A DNA stretch of 64,000 nucleotides from Burkholderia lata (lineage in GTDB: Bacteria; Pseudomonadota; Gammaproteobacteria; Burkholderiales; Burkholderiaceae). The translations under genes and the position numbers were made by a program. The stretch is from the NCBI RefSeq assembly GCF_902499335.1, contig NZ_CABVQK010000012.1:224770-288769 (forward strand), written 5' to 3'. Shown piece after piece: positions 25,837-34,377 of the stretch; positions within the stretch are counted from its first letter, which is position 1; each line of letters opens with the position of its first letter. A model generated the notes under the pieces. That model searched no databases. It was not told where the DNA came from and saw only the letters and a list, made by a program, of their open reading frames with translations.

Positions 25837-27177
25837 TCATTGAAGCTCGACGCGGCGGATGTCGCCGACGACGAACAGGTAGCAGATCACGGCGACGAGC
25901 GCGTGCGCGACGACATAGACGAGCGCGCCGTTGAACGAGCCGCTGCGGTCGACGATGTAGCCGATCGCGATCGGCGTCGTGATGCTGGAGAGGTTGCCGC
26001 ACGTGTTGAGCAGCGCGCCGCTCAAGCCCGCGATCTGGCGCGGCGCGGTGTCGGCGTTGACGGCCCAGCCGAGCGCGCCGAGCCCCTTGCCGAAGAACGA
26101 CAGCGCCATGAACAGCACGACGAGCACGTGCGAGTCGGTGTAGTTGCAGACGATCATCGACATCGACAGCAGCATGCCGAACACGATCGGCACCTTGCGC
26201 GCGACCGACAGCGAGCGGCCCTGCTTGAGCAGCCCGTCGGACACGACGCCGCCGAGAATCCCGCCGAGGAACCCGCACACGGCCGGGATCGACGCGACGA
26301 GCCCCGCGTTGAGGATCGACATCCCGCGCGCCTGCACGAGATAGACGGGAAACCACGTGATGAAGAAGTAGGTGAGCGCGTTGATGCAGTACTGCGCGAC
26401 GTACACGCCGATCAGCATCCGGCTCTTCAGCAGCGCCTTCACGTGGCGCATCGACGGGCCGCCGTCGCGGCTGCCGGTCGCCTGGTCGATGTTGACGAGC
26501 GCACCGCCTTCGGCGAGGTAGTCGAGTTCCGCGCGGTTGATGTTCGGGTGGTCCTTCGGGTCGTACATCGTGCGGTTCCACACAAGGACGAACGCGAAGC
26601 CGAGCACGCCCATCACCGCGAACACCGACTGCCAGCCGAACGCGTGCACGAGCCAGCCCATCAGCGGCGCGAACACGACGGTCGCCGCGTACTGCGCGGC
26701 GTTGAAGATCGCGGATGCGGTGCCGCGTTCGGCGGCCGGGAACCACGCGGACACGATCCGGCTATTGGCCGGGAACGACGGCGCCTCGGCCGCGCCCACC
26801 AGGAAGCGCAGCCCGAACAGCAGCGCGAACGCGACCGCGCCGCCGAAGAAGCCGATCGAGCCCTGCAGCAGCGTGAACAGCGACCAGAAGAAGATGCTGA
26901 ACGCGTAGACGATACGCGACCCGTAGCGGTCGAGCAGCCAGCCGCCCGGTAGTTGGGCGACCACGTACGACCAGCCGAACGCGGAGAAGATGAAGCCGAT
27001 CTGCACGTGGCTCAGGTGCAGTGAGCGGGCGAGGCTCGGGCCCGCGATCGCGATAGCCGCGCGATCCGCGTAGTTGATCGTCGTGACCGCGAACAGGACG
27101 GCCAGCACCAGCCAGCGCACGCGTGTGCGCTGAGCTGTTGCCGACGCGGACGCCGGCAGCGCGTGAAGCGGATTCAT
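25837..27177 (-). CDS. MFS transporter, D-glucarate/D-galactonate permease family
   Basis: 446 residues with twelve membrane segments. NYADRAAIAIAGPSLARSL in helix 1, GWSYVVAQLPGGWLLDRYG between helices 2 and 3, and PSFPANSRIVSAWFP are the pattern of the anion:cation symporters of the GudP/ExuT group. With gudD directly downstream, uptake of D-glucarate (and galactarate) is the likely role. ATG 27177 is chosen for its strong ribosome site GGAGGA; that site is also part of an 11-base match to a small RNA in this window. A 9-bp inverted repeat in the promoter region could be the operator. Confidence 0.92.
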   Translation of the reverse strand: MNPLHALPASASATAQRTRVRWLVLAVLFAVTTINYADRAAIAIAGPSLARSLHLSHVQIGFIFSAFGWSYVVAQLPGGWLLDRYGSRIVYAFSIFFWSLFTLLQGSIGFFGGAVAFALLFGLRFLVGAAEAPSFPANSRIVSAWFPAAERGTASAIFNAAQYAATVVFAPLMGWLVHAFGWQSVFAVMGVLGFAFVLVWNRTMYDPKDHPNINRAELDYLAEGGALVNIDQATGSRDGGPSMRHVKALLKSRMLIGVYVAQYCINALTYFFITWFPVYLVQARGMSILNAGLVASIPAVCGFLGGILGGVVSDGLLKQGRSLSVARKVPIVFGMLLSMSMIVCNYTDSHVLVVLFMALSFFGKGLGALGWAVNADTAPRQIAGLSGALLNTCGNLSSITTPIAIGYIVDRSGSFNGALVYVVAHALVAVICYLFVVGDIRRVELQ

Positions 27178-27324
27178 GACTGTCTCCTCCGAAGGGCGGA
27201 AGGTGCCGTCGTGCGGCAGGCGCATCGGTGCGCGCCATTCGTGTGGGTGATGCCGGCCGGAGGGCGGGGCGTCCGGGTCATTCTGTCATGTCGAAAATTG
27301 CGCTTTCATGCCAATTGCTGACTT

Positions 27325-27349
27325 GATCGATTCACGATTTGAATCGATC
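27325..27349. promoter_or_regulatory. Inverted repeat upstream of the gud operon
   Basis: GATCGATTC and GAATCGATC are perfect 9-bp arms separated by 7 bases, in the intergenic region between the divergent permease and DUF2239 genes. It is not followed by T-runs on either strand, so an operator is more likely than a terminator. Confidence 0.5.
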
Positions 27350-27384
27350 GGCCGAGGGCCATGTTGATGTCATTGCCATATTTT

Positions 27385-27426
27385 TACCCGGATGTTATTG
27401 ACATCCAATTTATACCCGGATAAAAA
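27385..27426 (+). promoter_or_regulatory. Promoter of the DUF2239 gene with direct repeats TACCCGGAT
   Basis: TTGACA (27398-27403), a 17-base spacer and TAAAAA (27421-27426) make a near-consensus sigma-70 promoter. TACCCGGAT occurs twice on the same strand, at 27385-27393 just before the -35 and at 27413-27421 in the spacer, 28 bases apart. The repeats probably bind a regulator that controls this promoter. Confidence 0.65.
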
Positions 27427-27462
27427 TAGCGACATTCCGATTCCAGCCCGCGGGCGACCACG

Positions 27463-28089
27463 ATGACCAACACCACACTCCTTCCTTCCTGCACGGCTTT
27501 CGACGGCCACCGGCGGCTCGCGTCGGGCCCGCTCGCGACGGTCGCGCTTGCGGTCCGGCAGGCTGCCGGCGATGCGATGCCCGGCGCGATCCTGATCTTC
27601 GACGATGCGACGGGCCGCTCGATCGACCTCGACCTGCGCGGCACGGCGGACGAAATCCGCGCGCGCTACGCGCCGCCGTCGGGCGATGCAGCCGGTGCCG
27701 CCGGCGAGCCGGCTGGCGCGGGCGAACAGCGCGGCCGCGGCCGGCCGAAGCTCGGTGTCGTGTCGCGCGAGGTCACGCTGCTGCCGCGTCACTGGGAATG
27801 GCTGGCCGCGCAGCCGGGCGGCGCGTCGGTCGCGTTGCGCAAGCTCGTCGAGGACGCACGGCGCACGCATGCGGCGGCCGATCGTCTCCGCGACGCGCAG
27901 GCGCGTGCGTACCACTTCATGTCGGCGATGGCGGGCGACCTGCCCGGCTTCGAGGAGGCCGCCCGCGCGCTGTATGCAAACGACCTGGCGCGGCTCGCCG
28001 AGCTGATCGCCGGCTGGCCGGACGACGTGCGCGACCATGCGCTCGCGCTGGTGCGCGGCGAGCTGCCACCGTCCACCGAAGACTGCTGA
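27463..28089 (+). CDS. DUF2239 family protein
   Basis: 208 residues. The segment RPKLGVVSREVTLLPRHWEWLAAQPGGASVALRKLVEDAR is the conserved core of DUF2239; the C-terminal ARAYHFMSAMAGDLPGFEEAARALYAND follows it. The core resembles a ribbon-helix-helix-like or helix-rich small domain with a preceding GRGRP patch, which could touch nucleic acid, but the function is unknown. ATG 27463 lies about 30 bases after the predicted transcription start. The carotenoid oxygenase gene follows after 17 bases, so both are probably one operon. Confidence 0.85.
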   Translation: MTNTTLLPSCTAFDGHRRLASGPLATVALAVRQAAGDAMPGAILIFDDATGRSIDLDLRGTADEIRARYAPPSGDAAGAAGEPAGAGEQRGRGRPKLGVVSREVTLLPRHWEWLAAQPGGASVALRKLVEDARRTHAAADRLRDAQARAYHFMSAMAGDLPGFEEAARALYANDLARLAELIAGWPDDVRDHALALVRGELPPSTEDC

Positions 28090-28106
28090 AAGGAGCATCG
28101 GACGCA

Positions 28107-29438
28107 ATGACCGCATTCGATCTGAACCGCGGCGCGATCGCGCCGGTCGCCGACGAGGTCGATCTCGTCGACCTGCGCGTGACCGGCGCCATCCCGCACG
28201 AACTCGCCGGCACGTTGCTGCGCAACGGCCCGAATCCGCCGGGCGGCCGCTTCGAAGGGAGCGGCGTGCTGTCGTGGTGGCCGGAAGCCGCGATGCTGCA
28301 CGCGATCGCGTTCGAAGGCGGCCGCGCGACCGGCTACCGGAACCGCTGGGCGCGCACGCAGCGCTGGGCCGCCGTGCATGCGCGTGAAGAGGCATCGCAT
28401 CTGCCCGACACCAACCCGAACGTGAGCGTGCTGCAGCATGCGGGCGAATTGCTCGCGCTGTCGGAGGGCGGCGCGCCGTTCGCGATCACGGCCGCGCTCG
28501 ATTCGCTCGGCGCGCCCGCGCGGCACGCAGGCCTCGGCGGCGGGATGACCGCCCATCCGAAGGTCGATCCGGTGACCGGCGAGCTGATCGCGTTTCGCGC
28601 GGACTGGCGTGCGCCGTGGCTGCGCTACGGCGTTGCCGACGCGCAGGGCGTGCAGCGCGTCGATATCGAGATCGACCTGAGCGCGCCGTCGATGATGCAC
28701 GACCTCGCGATTACCGAAACCCGCAGCCTGCTGTTCGACCTGAACGTCGGCTACGACTTCTCGCTGCTGAAGCAGGGCCACCGGATGCCGCTGCGCTGGC
28801 ACGACGACCGGCCCGCGCGCATCGGCGTGCTGCCGCGCCATGGCGGCGCCGTGCGCTGGTTCGACGTCGAGCCGTGCTTCATCATGCACGTCGTGAACGC
28901 GTACGACTGCGATGCGTCGTGCATCGTGCTCGATGCGGTGCGCTATTCGTCGTTCCTGCGGTTCGACGCGGGCACGGGCCGCTTCGCCGACAACCCGGTC
29001 GGCGAACTGTGGCGCTACGTGATCGATACGGCGAACGGGCTGATCGACGAAGGGCCGCTCGCCGACGGCGGCATCGAGCTGCCGCGCATCAACGAAAGCC
29101 GGACGGGGCGCCGCTACCGTTACCTGTATGCGGTCGAGCAGCCGAACCCCGTGGAAATGCGCGGCGTGATGCGCTTCGACCACGCGAGCGGCACGACGAC
29201 GCGCTACGCGGTGCCGGCCGGCGACCAGAACAGCGAGCCGGTGTTCGTGCCGCGCCCGGGTGGCGTCGACGAGGACGACGGCTGGCTGCTGGTGATGGTC
29301 TACCGCGCGGCGACGGATACGAGCGACGTCGTGATCCTCGATGCGCGGGCGATCGACGCGGAGCCGGTCGCGACCGTACACCTGCCGCGTCGCGTGCCGG
29401 CCGGGTTCCACGGCGCGTGGGTGCCGCGCGAGCGCTGA
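28107..29438 (+). CDS. Carotenoid oxygenase (RPE65) family protein
   Basis: 443 residues. The four iron-binding histidines of the seven-bladed propeller are present: His150 (MTAHPKVD), His198 (SMMHDLAIT), His261 (FIMHVVNAYD) and His435 (GFHGAWVP). LLRNGPNPP near the N-terminus is also typical. Such enzymes cleave a conjugated double bond in carotenoids, stilbenes or lignin-derived phenylpropenes such as isoeugenol. No carotenoid genes are nearby, so the substrate is open. ATG 28107 has AGGAG 12 bases upstream, within the gap after the DUF2239 gene. The extended frame from 27798 runs inside that gene and is rejected. Confidence 0.92.
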   Translation: MTAFDLNRGAIAPVADEVDLVDLRVTGAIPHELAGTLLRNGPNPPGGRFEGSGVLSWWPEAAMLHAIAFEGGRATGYRNRWARTQRWAAVHAREEASHLPDTNPNVSVLQHAGELLALSEGGAPFAITAALDSLGAPARHAGLGGGMTAHPKVDPVTGELIAFRADWRAPWLRYGVADAQGVQRVDIEIDLSAPSMMHDLAITETRSLLFDLNVGYDFSLLKQGHRMPLRWHDDRPARIGVLPRHGGAVRWFDVEPCFIMHVVNAYDCDASCIVLDAVRYSSFLRFDAGTGRFADNPVGELWRYVIDTANGLIDEGPLADGGIELPRINESRTGRRYRYLYAVEQPNPVEMRGVMRFDHASGTTTRYAVPAGDQNSEPVFVPRPGGVDEDDGWLLVMVYRAATDTSDVVILDARAIDAEPVATVHLPRRVPAGFHGAWVPRER

Positions 29439-29454
29439 GTGGCGGGGCGGCGCG

Positions 29455-30621
29455 TCACTGCGCGCGCAGCGCGTCGACGATCTTCAGCCGCGCGGCGCGC
29501 ATCGCCGGCAGGAACCCGCCGACGAGCCCCATTACGAGCGAGAACAGCAGCGTCTTCACGACGATCGCGGGCGTCAGCACGAAGCGGAACGACAGGTCCG
29601 CGAAGGTCTGGAAGTTGGTCGTCGAGAACGACGCGAACTGCATCAGCGACGCGCACGCGAGCCCCGCGACGCCGCCGACGAAGCCGAGCAGCAGCGCTTC
29701 GAGCAGGAACGCGGCGAGCACGCTGGTGCGCTTGAAGCCGAGCGCGCGCAGCGTGCCGATCTCGGCGACGCGGTTCGCGACCGACGCATACATCGTGATC
29801 ATCGCGCCGATCATCGCGGCGATCGAGAAGATCGTCGACAGCGTGACGCCGAGGATGTTGATGAACTTCGACAGCGCCCTTGACTGGTCGCCGTAGAAGG
29901 TCTGTTCGCGTTTCGCCTCGTCGGTGAGGCGCGGGTCGACGTCGATGTCGGCCTTGAAGCGCGCGAAGCCGTCGGCGCTCGGGATGCGCAGCACCATCGA
30001 CGAATAGCTGGTGCGCCGGAACGACTGCATCAACTGGTCGACGTCGCCCCAGATCTCCGAATCGAAGCCGCTGCCGCCCGCGTCGAAGATGCCGACGATG
30101 GTCCAGTCGCGCTGCGCGAAGTGCAGGCTGTCGCCGAGTTGCGTGCCGCTGAACCCTTTCGCGATCGCGCTGCCGACGATGATTTCCGACGAGCCGGGCG
30201 TGAACATGCGGCCGGCGACGAGCTTCACGTGCGGGCGCAGCGCGAGGCCGGCCGGCGACACGCCGCGGATCACGACGTTCGACGGCTTGCCGGACGACGT
30301 CTTCACCAGCGAAATCAGCACGACCGCTTCCTTCGACACGAGCGGCCGGCCGTCAGGGCCGAGCGCGACGGCCGGGTGCATCTCGAGCGCGTTGGCCTGC
30401 TGGTGGTCGATCGAACTCTGGATCTCGGTTTCGGCGCCCTTGCGGATCACCACCGCGTTGTCGGGTTCGCCGGTCGACACGAGCGTCTTCGTGAGCCCCG
30501 CGTCGAGCATCTGCACGGTCGCGAACACGAAGATCACGAGCGCCATCCCGCCGGCGGTCAGCGCGGTGGTGAGCCGCCGGGTCCACAGGTTGCGCGCGAT
30601 GTAGTTGAGCGGGATCGCCAT
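29455..30621 (-). CDS. ABC transporter permease (FtsX/MacB type)
   Basis: 388 residues with one N-terminal helix, a periplasmic domain of about 230 residues (VIRGVSPAGLALRPHVKLVAGR is the MacB core motif) and three C-terminal helices around SIAAMIGAMITMYASVANRVAEIGTLRALGF. It is the last gene of an operon running adaptor, ATPase, permease, permease. The four-gene set resembles macrolide/lipoprotein/heterocyst-glycolipid exporters, which push a substrate outward from the inner membrane. The substrate is unknown. The start is 8 bases after the previous stop. Confidence 0.9.
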   Translation of the reverse strand: MAIPLNYIARNLWTRRLTTALTAGGMALVIFVFATVQMLDAGLTKTLVSTGEPDNAVVIRKGAETEIQSSIDHQQANALEMHPAVALGPDGRPLVSKEAVVLISLVKTSSGKPSNVVIRGVSPAGLALRPHVKLVAGRMFTPGSSEIIVGSAIAKGFSGTQLGDSLHFAQRDWTIVGIFDAGGSGFDSEIWGDVDQLMQSFRRTSYSSMVLRIPSADGFARFKADIDVDPRLTDEAKREQTFYGDQSRALSKFINILGVTLSTIFSIAAMIGAMITMYASVANRVAEIGTLRALGFKRTSVLAAFLLEALLLGFVGGVAGLACASLMQFASFSTTNFQTFADLSFRFVLTPAIVVKTLLFSLVMGLVGGFLPAMRAARLKIVDALRAQ

Positions 30622-30629
30622 GTGCAAAC

Positions 30630-31784
30630 CTAACCGATTGCCCTGAGGCCTTCGACCACGCGCACGCGCGCCGCCTGCCACGCCGGCACGATCGCGGCCG
30701 CGAAGCCGACCGCGACCGAGCACGCGGCCTGCAGCACGACCGTCTCGGTCGACACCTTGAACACCGGGAAGATGCCGCCGGCCGCCTGCTTGAACAGGCT
30801 CGCGGCGGGCGGCGTCGCGAGGATTCCGAGCCCGCCGCCGGCCACCGCGATCACGACCGATTCGCCGAACACGATCAGCGCGAGGAAGCCGGGGCCGAAG
30901 CCGAGCGCCTTCAGCGTCGCGTATTCGGCCGTGCGTTCGCGCGCACTCATTGCCATCGCGTTGGCCATCACGGCCATGATGATCAGGATCACCACGTACG
31001 ACACGAGACGGATCGCGGCGATGATCTGGTTCGACATCGCGACGAAGCCGAGCTGGAACGCCTGCTCGGTCTCGGTCAGCGTTTCGGCGAGCGAGTTCTT
31101 GAACACCGCGTCGACGTTGCGCGCGATCGACGCGCCGTCGTCGGGGTTCGCGACGCCGAGCACGAATACGCCGACCTGATCGGCCTGCTTCGGCGTGCGC
31201 TGGCGCACCGTCTCGTTCAGGTAGTCCCAGTGGAACACGAGCTGGCGCGTGATCGTCGAGTCGTCGCGGCCGTCGAAGATCCCGCGCACGACGAAATCCC
31301 AGGTGCCCGGATAGATCGTGCCCTTCAGCGGGATCACGTCGCCGATCTTGAAGCCGAACTGCGTCGCGAGCTGGCGCCCGACGAGGCAGCCGCGCCGGTC
31401 GCGGTTGTAATCGGCGCGCTGCTGGTCCGGGACGATGTATTCCGGGTACAGGTCGAGATAGTTGTCCGATACCGCGAAGCTCGCGAAGAAGTTCTTCGGA
31501 TCGCGGTAGATGCCGCCGAACCAGTTCGAGCGGACCACGGCCGTCACGCCTTCGACGCCGCGGATCCGGTTCTCGTAGCTAACGGGCAGCGGAAACACGA
31601 GCGAGATCGCGTTGCGCGTGACGAGCCGCCCGCTGGATGCGGCGGCCGCGCCCGCGTACCACGCGTCGACCACGGTGTGCAGCAGCCCGAACGCGAGCAC
31701 GGCGATGGTCAGCCCGAGCACGGTCAGCAGCGTGCGCAGCCGGTGCCGCAGCGCATTGCGCGCGATCAGCTTCAGCACGAACAT
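30630..31784 (-). CDS. ABC transporter permease (FtsX/MacB type)
   Basis: 384 residues with the same layout as the next gene: helix 1 (TLLTVLGLTIAVLAFGLL), a periplasmic domain of about 215 residues, then three helices around VSYVVILIIMAVMANAMAMSARERTAEYATLKALGFG. The two permeases differ in sequence and probably form a heterodimer with two copies of the ATPase. It begins 21 bases after the ATPase gene. Confidence 0.9.
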   Translation of the reverse strand: MFVLKLIARNALRHRLRTLLTVLGLTIAVLAFGLLHTVVDAWYAGAAAASSGRLVTRNAISLVFPLPVSYENRIRGVEGVTAVVRSNWFGGIYRDPKNFFASFAVSDNYLDLYPEYIVPDQQRADYNRDRRGCLVGRQLATQFGFKIGDVIPLKGTIYPGTWDFVVRGIFDGRDDSTITRQLVFHWDYLNETVRQRTPKQADQVGVFVLGVANPDDGASIARNVDAVFKNSLAETLTETEQAFQLGFVAMSNQIIAAIRLVSYVVILIIMAVMANAMAMSARERTAEYATLKALGFGPGFLALIVFGESVVIAVAGGGLGILATPPAASLFKQAAGGIFPVFKVSTETVVLQAACSVAVGFAAAIVPAWQAARVRVVEGLRAIG

Positions 31785-31805
31785 CGCGCGCGCTCCCGCA
31801 GCCGG

Positions 31806-32504
31806 TCAGCCGGCGTGCCCATCGATCAGCTCCCCTTTTTCCAGATGCACGAGCGAGCGCGCGGCGCCGGCCGCGTGCGCATCGTGGGTCACCATGATGA
31901 TCGTCTTGCCGAGCTCGGCGTTCATCCGCTGCAGCATCGCGAGCACGTCGGTGGCCGATGCGCGGTCGAGGTCGCCGGTCGGCTCGTCGGCGACGATCAG
32001 CACCGGATCGGTGATCAGTGCGCGCGCGATCGCGACGCGCTGCTGCTGGCCGCCCGACAGTTCGGAGGGGTAATGGCTCGTCCGGTCGCCGAGGTTCACC
32101 ATGTCGAGCACGAGTTCGACGCGCTCGCGCCGCTCGCGGCGCGACAGGTGCGTGAGCATCAGCGGCAGCTCGACGTTCTCGAACGCGGTGAGCACCGGCA
32201 TCAGGTTGTAGAACTGGAAGATGAAGCCGACGTTCGCCGCGCGCCATTCGGCCAGTTGCGCCTCCGCGAGCAGCGAGATGTCGAGCCCGCCCACGCGCAG
32301 CTCACCGCTGTCGGGCCGGTCGATGCCGGCCACGAGGTTCAGCAGCGTGCTCTTGCCGGAGCCGGACGGCCCCATCAGCGCGACGAAGTCGCCTTCGCCG
32401 ATATCGAGCGTGATGTCGGTCAGCACGGGCACGATCTGGTTGCCGCGCCGGTACGACTTCGCGACGTGGCTGAGCTCGACGAGGGGCGGCGGAGCGTCGT
32501 TCAC
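31806..32504 (-). CDS. ABC transporter ATP-binding protein (LolD/MacB type)
   Basis: 232 residues. Walker A GPSGSGKST, Q-loop FQFYNLMPVL, signature LSGGQQQRVAIARAL, Walker B VLIVADEPTGDLD and H-loop VTHD are all intact. It energises the two permeases encoded just downstream. The start is GTG (32502-32504), seven bases after the adaptor stop, which suggests translational coupling. Confidence 0.95.
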   Translation of the reverse strand: MNDAPPPLVELSHVAKSYRRGNQIVPVLTDITLDIGEGDFVALMGPSGSGKSTLLNLVAGIDRPDSGELRVGGLDISLLAEAQLAEWRAANVGFIFQFYNLMPVLTAFENVELPLMLTHLSRRERRERVELVLDMVNLGDRTSHYPSELSGGQQQRVAIARALITDPVLIVADEPTGDLDRASATDVLAMLQRMNAELGKTIIMVTHDAHAAGAARSLVHLEKGELIDGHAG

Positions 32505-32511
32505 GCGTGCG

Positions 32512-33717
32512 CTACTTCTTCGCGACGGTCACTTTCGCGCCGTCCTTCAGCTTCGCGCCCGGCGCGAGCACGACCGTGTCGCCGGGCTTCACGCCGCGGA
32601 TCGCGACGAGCTCGCCGATGCGCATGCCGGCCGTCACGGCCGTCGCGTGCACGATATCGTCCTTCACGATGAACACGACCGGCCGGCCGTCGCGCTCGAC
32701 GACGGCGCTTGCCTGCACGGCCGTCACGGGCTGCCGGTCCTGCGCCGACACCGGCTTCGACAGGAACGCGATCTTCGCGCTCATGTCGGGCAGCACGCGG
32801 TCGTCGCGGTCGACGAAGCGCACCTTCACGAGCACGGTGGCCTTCGAGCGGTCGACGGTCGGCACGATGCGCGACACGCGGCCCGCGAAGCGCGTGTCGG
32901 GCAGCGCGTCGAGCTGGATCTCGCACGGCTGCTCGGCGCGGATCTTCGCGATGTTCGATTCGGCGACGTCGGCCTCGACCTCGAGCGTGTCCATGTCGGC
33001 GATCGTCACGACCGCGCCCTTGCTGTCCGATGCGGACGAGAACGGCGTGATGTTGTCGCCGACGTTCGCATGCTTCGCGAGCACGATGCCGTCGAACGGG
33101 GCGCGGATCACCGTCTGGTCGACCGCGACCTGCGCGGCCTGCGCATTGGCTTGCGCTGACGAGATCGCGGCCTGGTCGCTGCTGAGCGACGCGCGCGCCT
33201 TGTTCACGCGGGCCGTGTCGGTGTCGAGCTGCGCGGCCGGCACGGCACCGCGTGGCGCGAGCGCCGACGTGCGGCGCAGCGCGATCTCGGCGTCCTTCAG
33301 TTCGGCCTGCTCGACGCCGAGGTTCGCGCGGGCGACCTTCACCTGCGCGAGCGCCTGCGCCAGCGAGGCCTCGACGTCACGGCTTTCGAGGCGCGCGATG
33401 ATCTCGTCCTTCTTCACGCGCGTGCCTTCTAGCACGCCGAGCCATTCGACGCGCCCCTGGCCCTTCGACGCGACCGCGGCTTTGCGCTGCGGCACGACGT
33501 AGCCGGTCGCATTGAGCTGCGTGTCGTTCTGGTACGGGTAGGCGGACGTGACGGCGGTGGTTTCGACGGCCGGCCGGCCGGTGAGCGCGAGGCCGGCGGC
33601 GATCGCGCCGATGACGACCGCGGCCGTGACCGCATAGCGCAGCCACCGGCGCCGGCGGGGCGCCGGTGCGAGCGGACGCCGGTCGATCTTCAGTTTGTCC
33701 AGATTGTGATCGGGCAA
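32512..33717 (-). CDS. Periplasmic adaptor (HlyD/MFP) subunit of the ABC exporter
   Basis: About 401 residues: short cytoplasmic N-terminus rich in Arg, one membrane helix (YAVTAAVVIGAIAAGLAL), a lipoyl-like half (ATGYVVPQRKAAVASKGQGR), a coiled-coil hairpin with Ala/Gln-rich helices, the second half (TVIRAPFDGIVLAKHANVGD) and beta-barrel domains. Adaptors link the inner-membrane pump to an outer-membrane channel. No ATG fits; I place the start at TTG 33717, eight bases after GAGG. The frame stays open to 33903, so a longer N-terminus is possible. It is the first gene of the four-gene export operon. Confidence 0.87.
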   Translation of the reverse strand: MPDHNLDKLKIDRRPLAPAPRRRRWLRYAVTAAVVIGAIAAGLALTGRPAVETTAVTSAYPYQNDTQLNATGYVVPQRKAAVASKGQGRVEWLGVLEGTRVKKDEIIARLESRDVEASLAQALAQVKVARANLGVEQAELKDAEIALRRTSALAPRGAVPAAQLDTDTARVNKARASLSSDQAAISSAQANAQAAQVAVDQTVIRAPFDGIVLAKHANVGDNITPFSSASDSKGAVVTIADMDTLEVEADVAESNIAKIRAEQPCEIQLDALPDTRFAGRVSRIVPTVDRSKATVLVKVRFVDRDDRVLPDMSAKIAFLSKPVSAQDRQPVTAVQASAVVERDGRPVVFIVKDDIVHATAVTAGMRIGELVAIRGVKPGDTVVLAPGAKLKDGAKVTVAKK

Positions 33718-34065
33718 TTTGAGCGCCTCGAGACGGCGGCGGTCTGGCGACCTGCCGCGATCCGGTTTCCGGGGAAAGGGACGGATGGACGCCAGTATAA
33801 GCGTCGCCCCGACGGCGCGCGAGCGCGTTGGCGGCGCCGCCGCGGCGGTGGCAGGCAAGGGCATGCGCGTGCTCCCCCGGGGAAACCCGAGGGGCGCAAG
33901 CAACGTGTCAACTTGCCGCGAACGCGGTGCGTTATGGAACCAGTGCGTCAGGTTTTGTCGCGGCGGAACGGCGAAAGCCGGCCTCGCTTCCTGGGGCTCC
34001 GATGCGAATGCCTCGCATCTTTACTTACCGGTACGTTTGATTTTTTCTCCGCTAAAGGAAGAACA
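33718..34065. promoter_or_regulatory. Divergent promoter region, exporter operon and small secreted protein
   Basis: About 350 bases between the exporter adaptor gene and the small secreted protein gene. Part of it (33718-33903) is still open in the adaptor frame. Promoters for both directions must lie here, but no good hexamer pairs were found. Confidence 0.35.
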
Positions 34066-34299
34066 ATGAAGAAGACGCTCGCTTCGATCATCGCCGCAGC
34101 ATTCGCGCTCGCATCGGTTTCGGCATTCGCACAGGCGTCCGCGCCGGCAGCCGACACGTCGGCAGCCGCTCCGGCACCGGCCAAGAAGGATCACAGCAAG
34201 CCGAAGCACCAGCTGAAGCAACACGGTTCGGCCAAGGGCAAGGCGAAGGCCGCAGCCGCATCGGCAGCCGGCACGAACGACGCAGGCGCAGCAAACTAA
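34066..34299 (+). CDS. Small Lys/Ala-rich secreted protein
   Basis: 77 residues. A signal peptide (MKKTLASIIAAAFALASVSAFA) is cleaved near AFA-QA. The mature 55 residues consist almost only of Ala, Lys, Ser, Pro, Gly and His, with KKDHSKPKHQLKQHGSAKGK in the centre, and look disordered and strongly basic. Such proteins are common in Burkholderia but have no known role; binding to nucleic acid or cell wall is possible. AAAGGAAGA precedes the ATG, and a terminator follows. Confidence 0.8.
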   Translation: MKKTLASIIAAAFALASVSAFAQASAPAADTSAAAPAPAKKDHSKPKHQLKQHGSAKGKAKAAAASAAGTNDAGAAN

Positions 34300-34341
34300 G
34301 CGCTTCGCCCGGGGCCGGCACCGCCGGCCGCCAGTCGCTAG

Positions 34342-34377
34342 ACCCCGCATGTTCACGCATGCGGGGTTTTGTTTTTT
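34342..34377 (+). terminator. Intrinsic terminator after the small secreted protein
   Basis: ACCCCGCATG and CATGCGGGGT form a 10-bp stem with a six-base loop, followed by TTTGTTTTTT. Confidence 0.92.

Noticed and set aside
24377..26746. A 789-residue open frame spanning gudD and part of the permease gene
   Set aside because: The upper part runs through the permease in a wrong frame with an Arg-rich translation; gudD has its own ATG and ribosome site at 25774.
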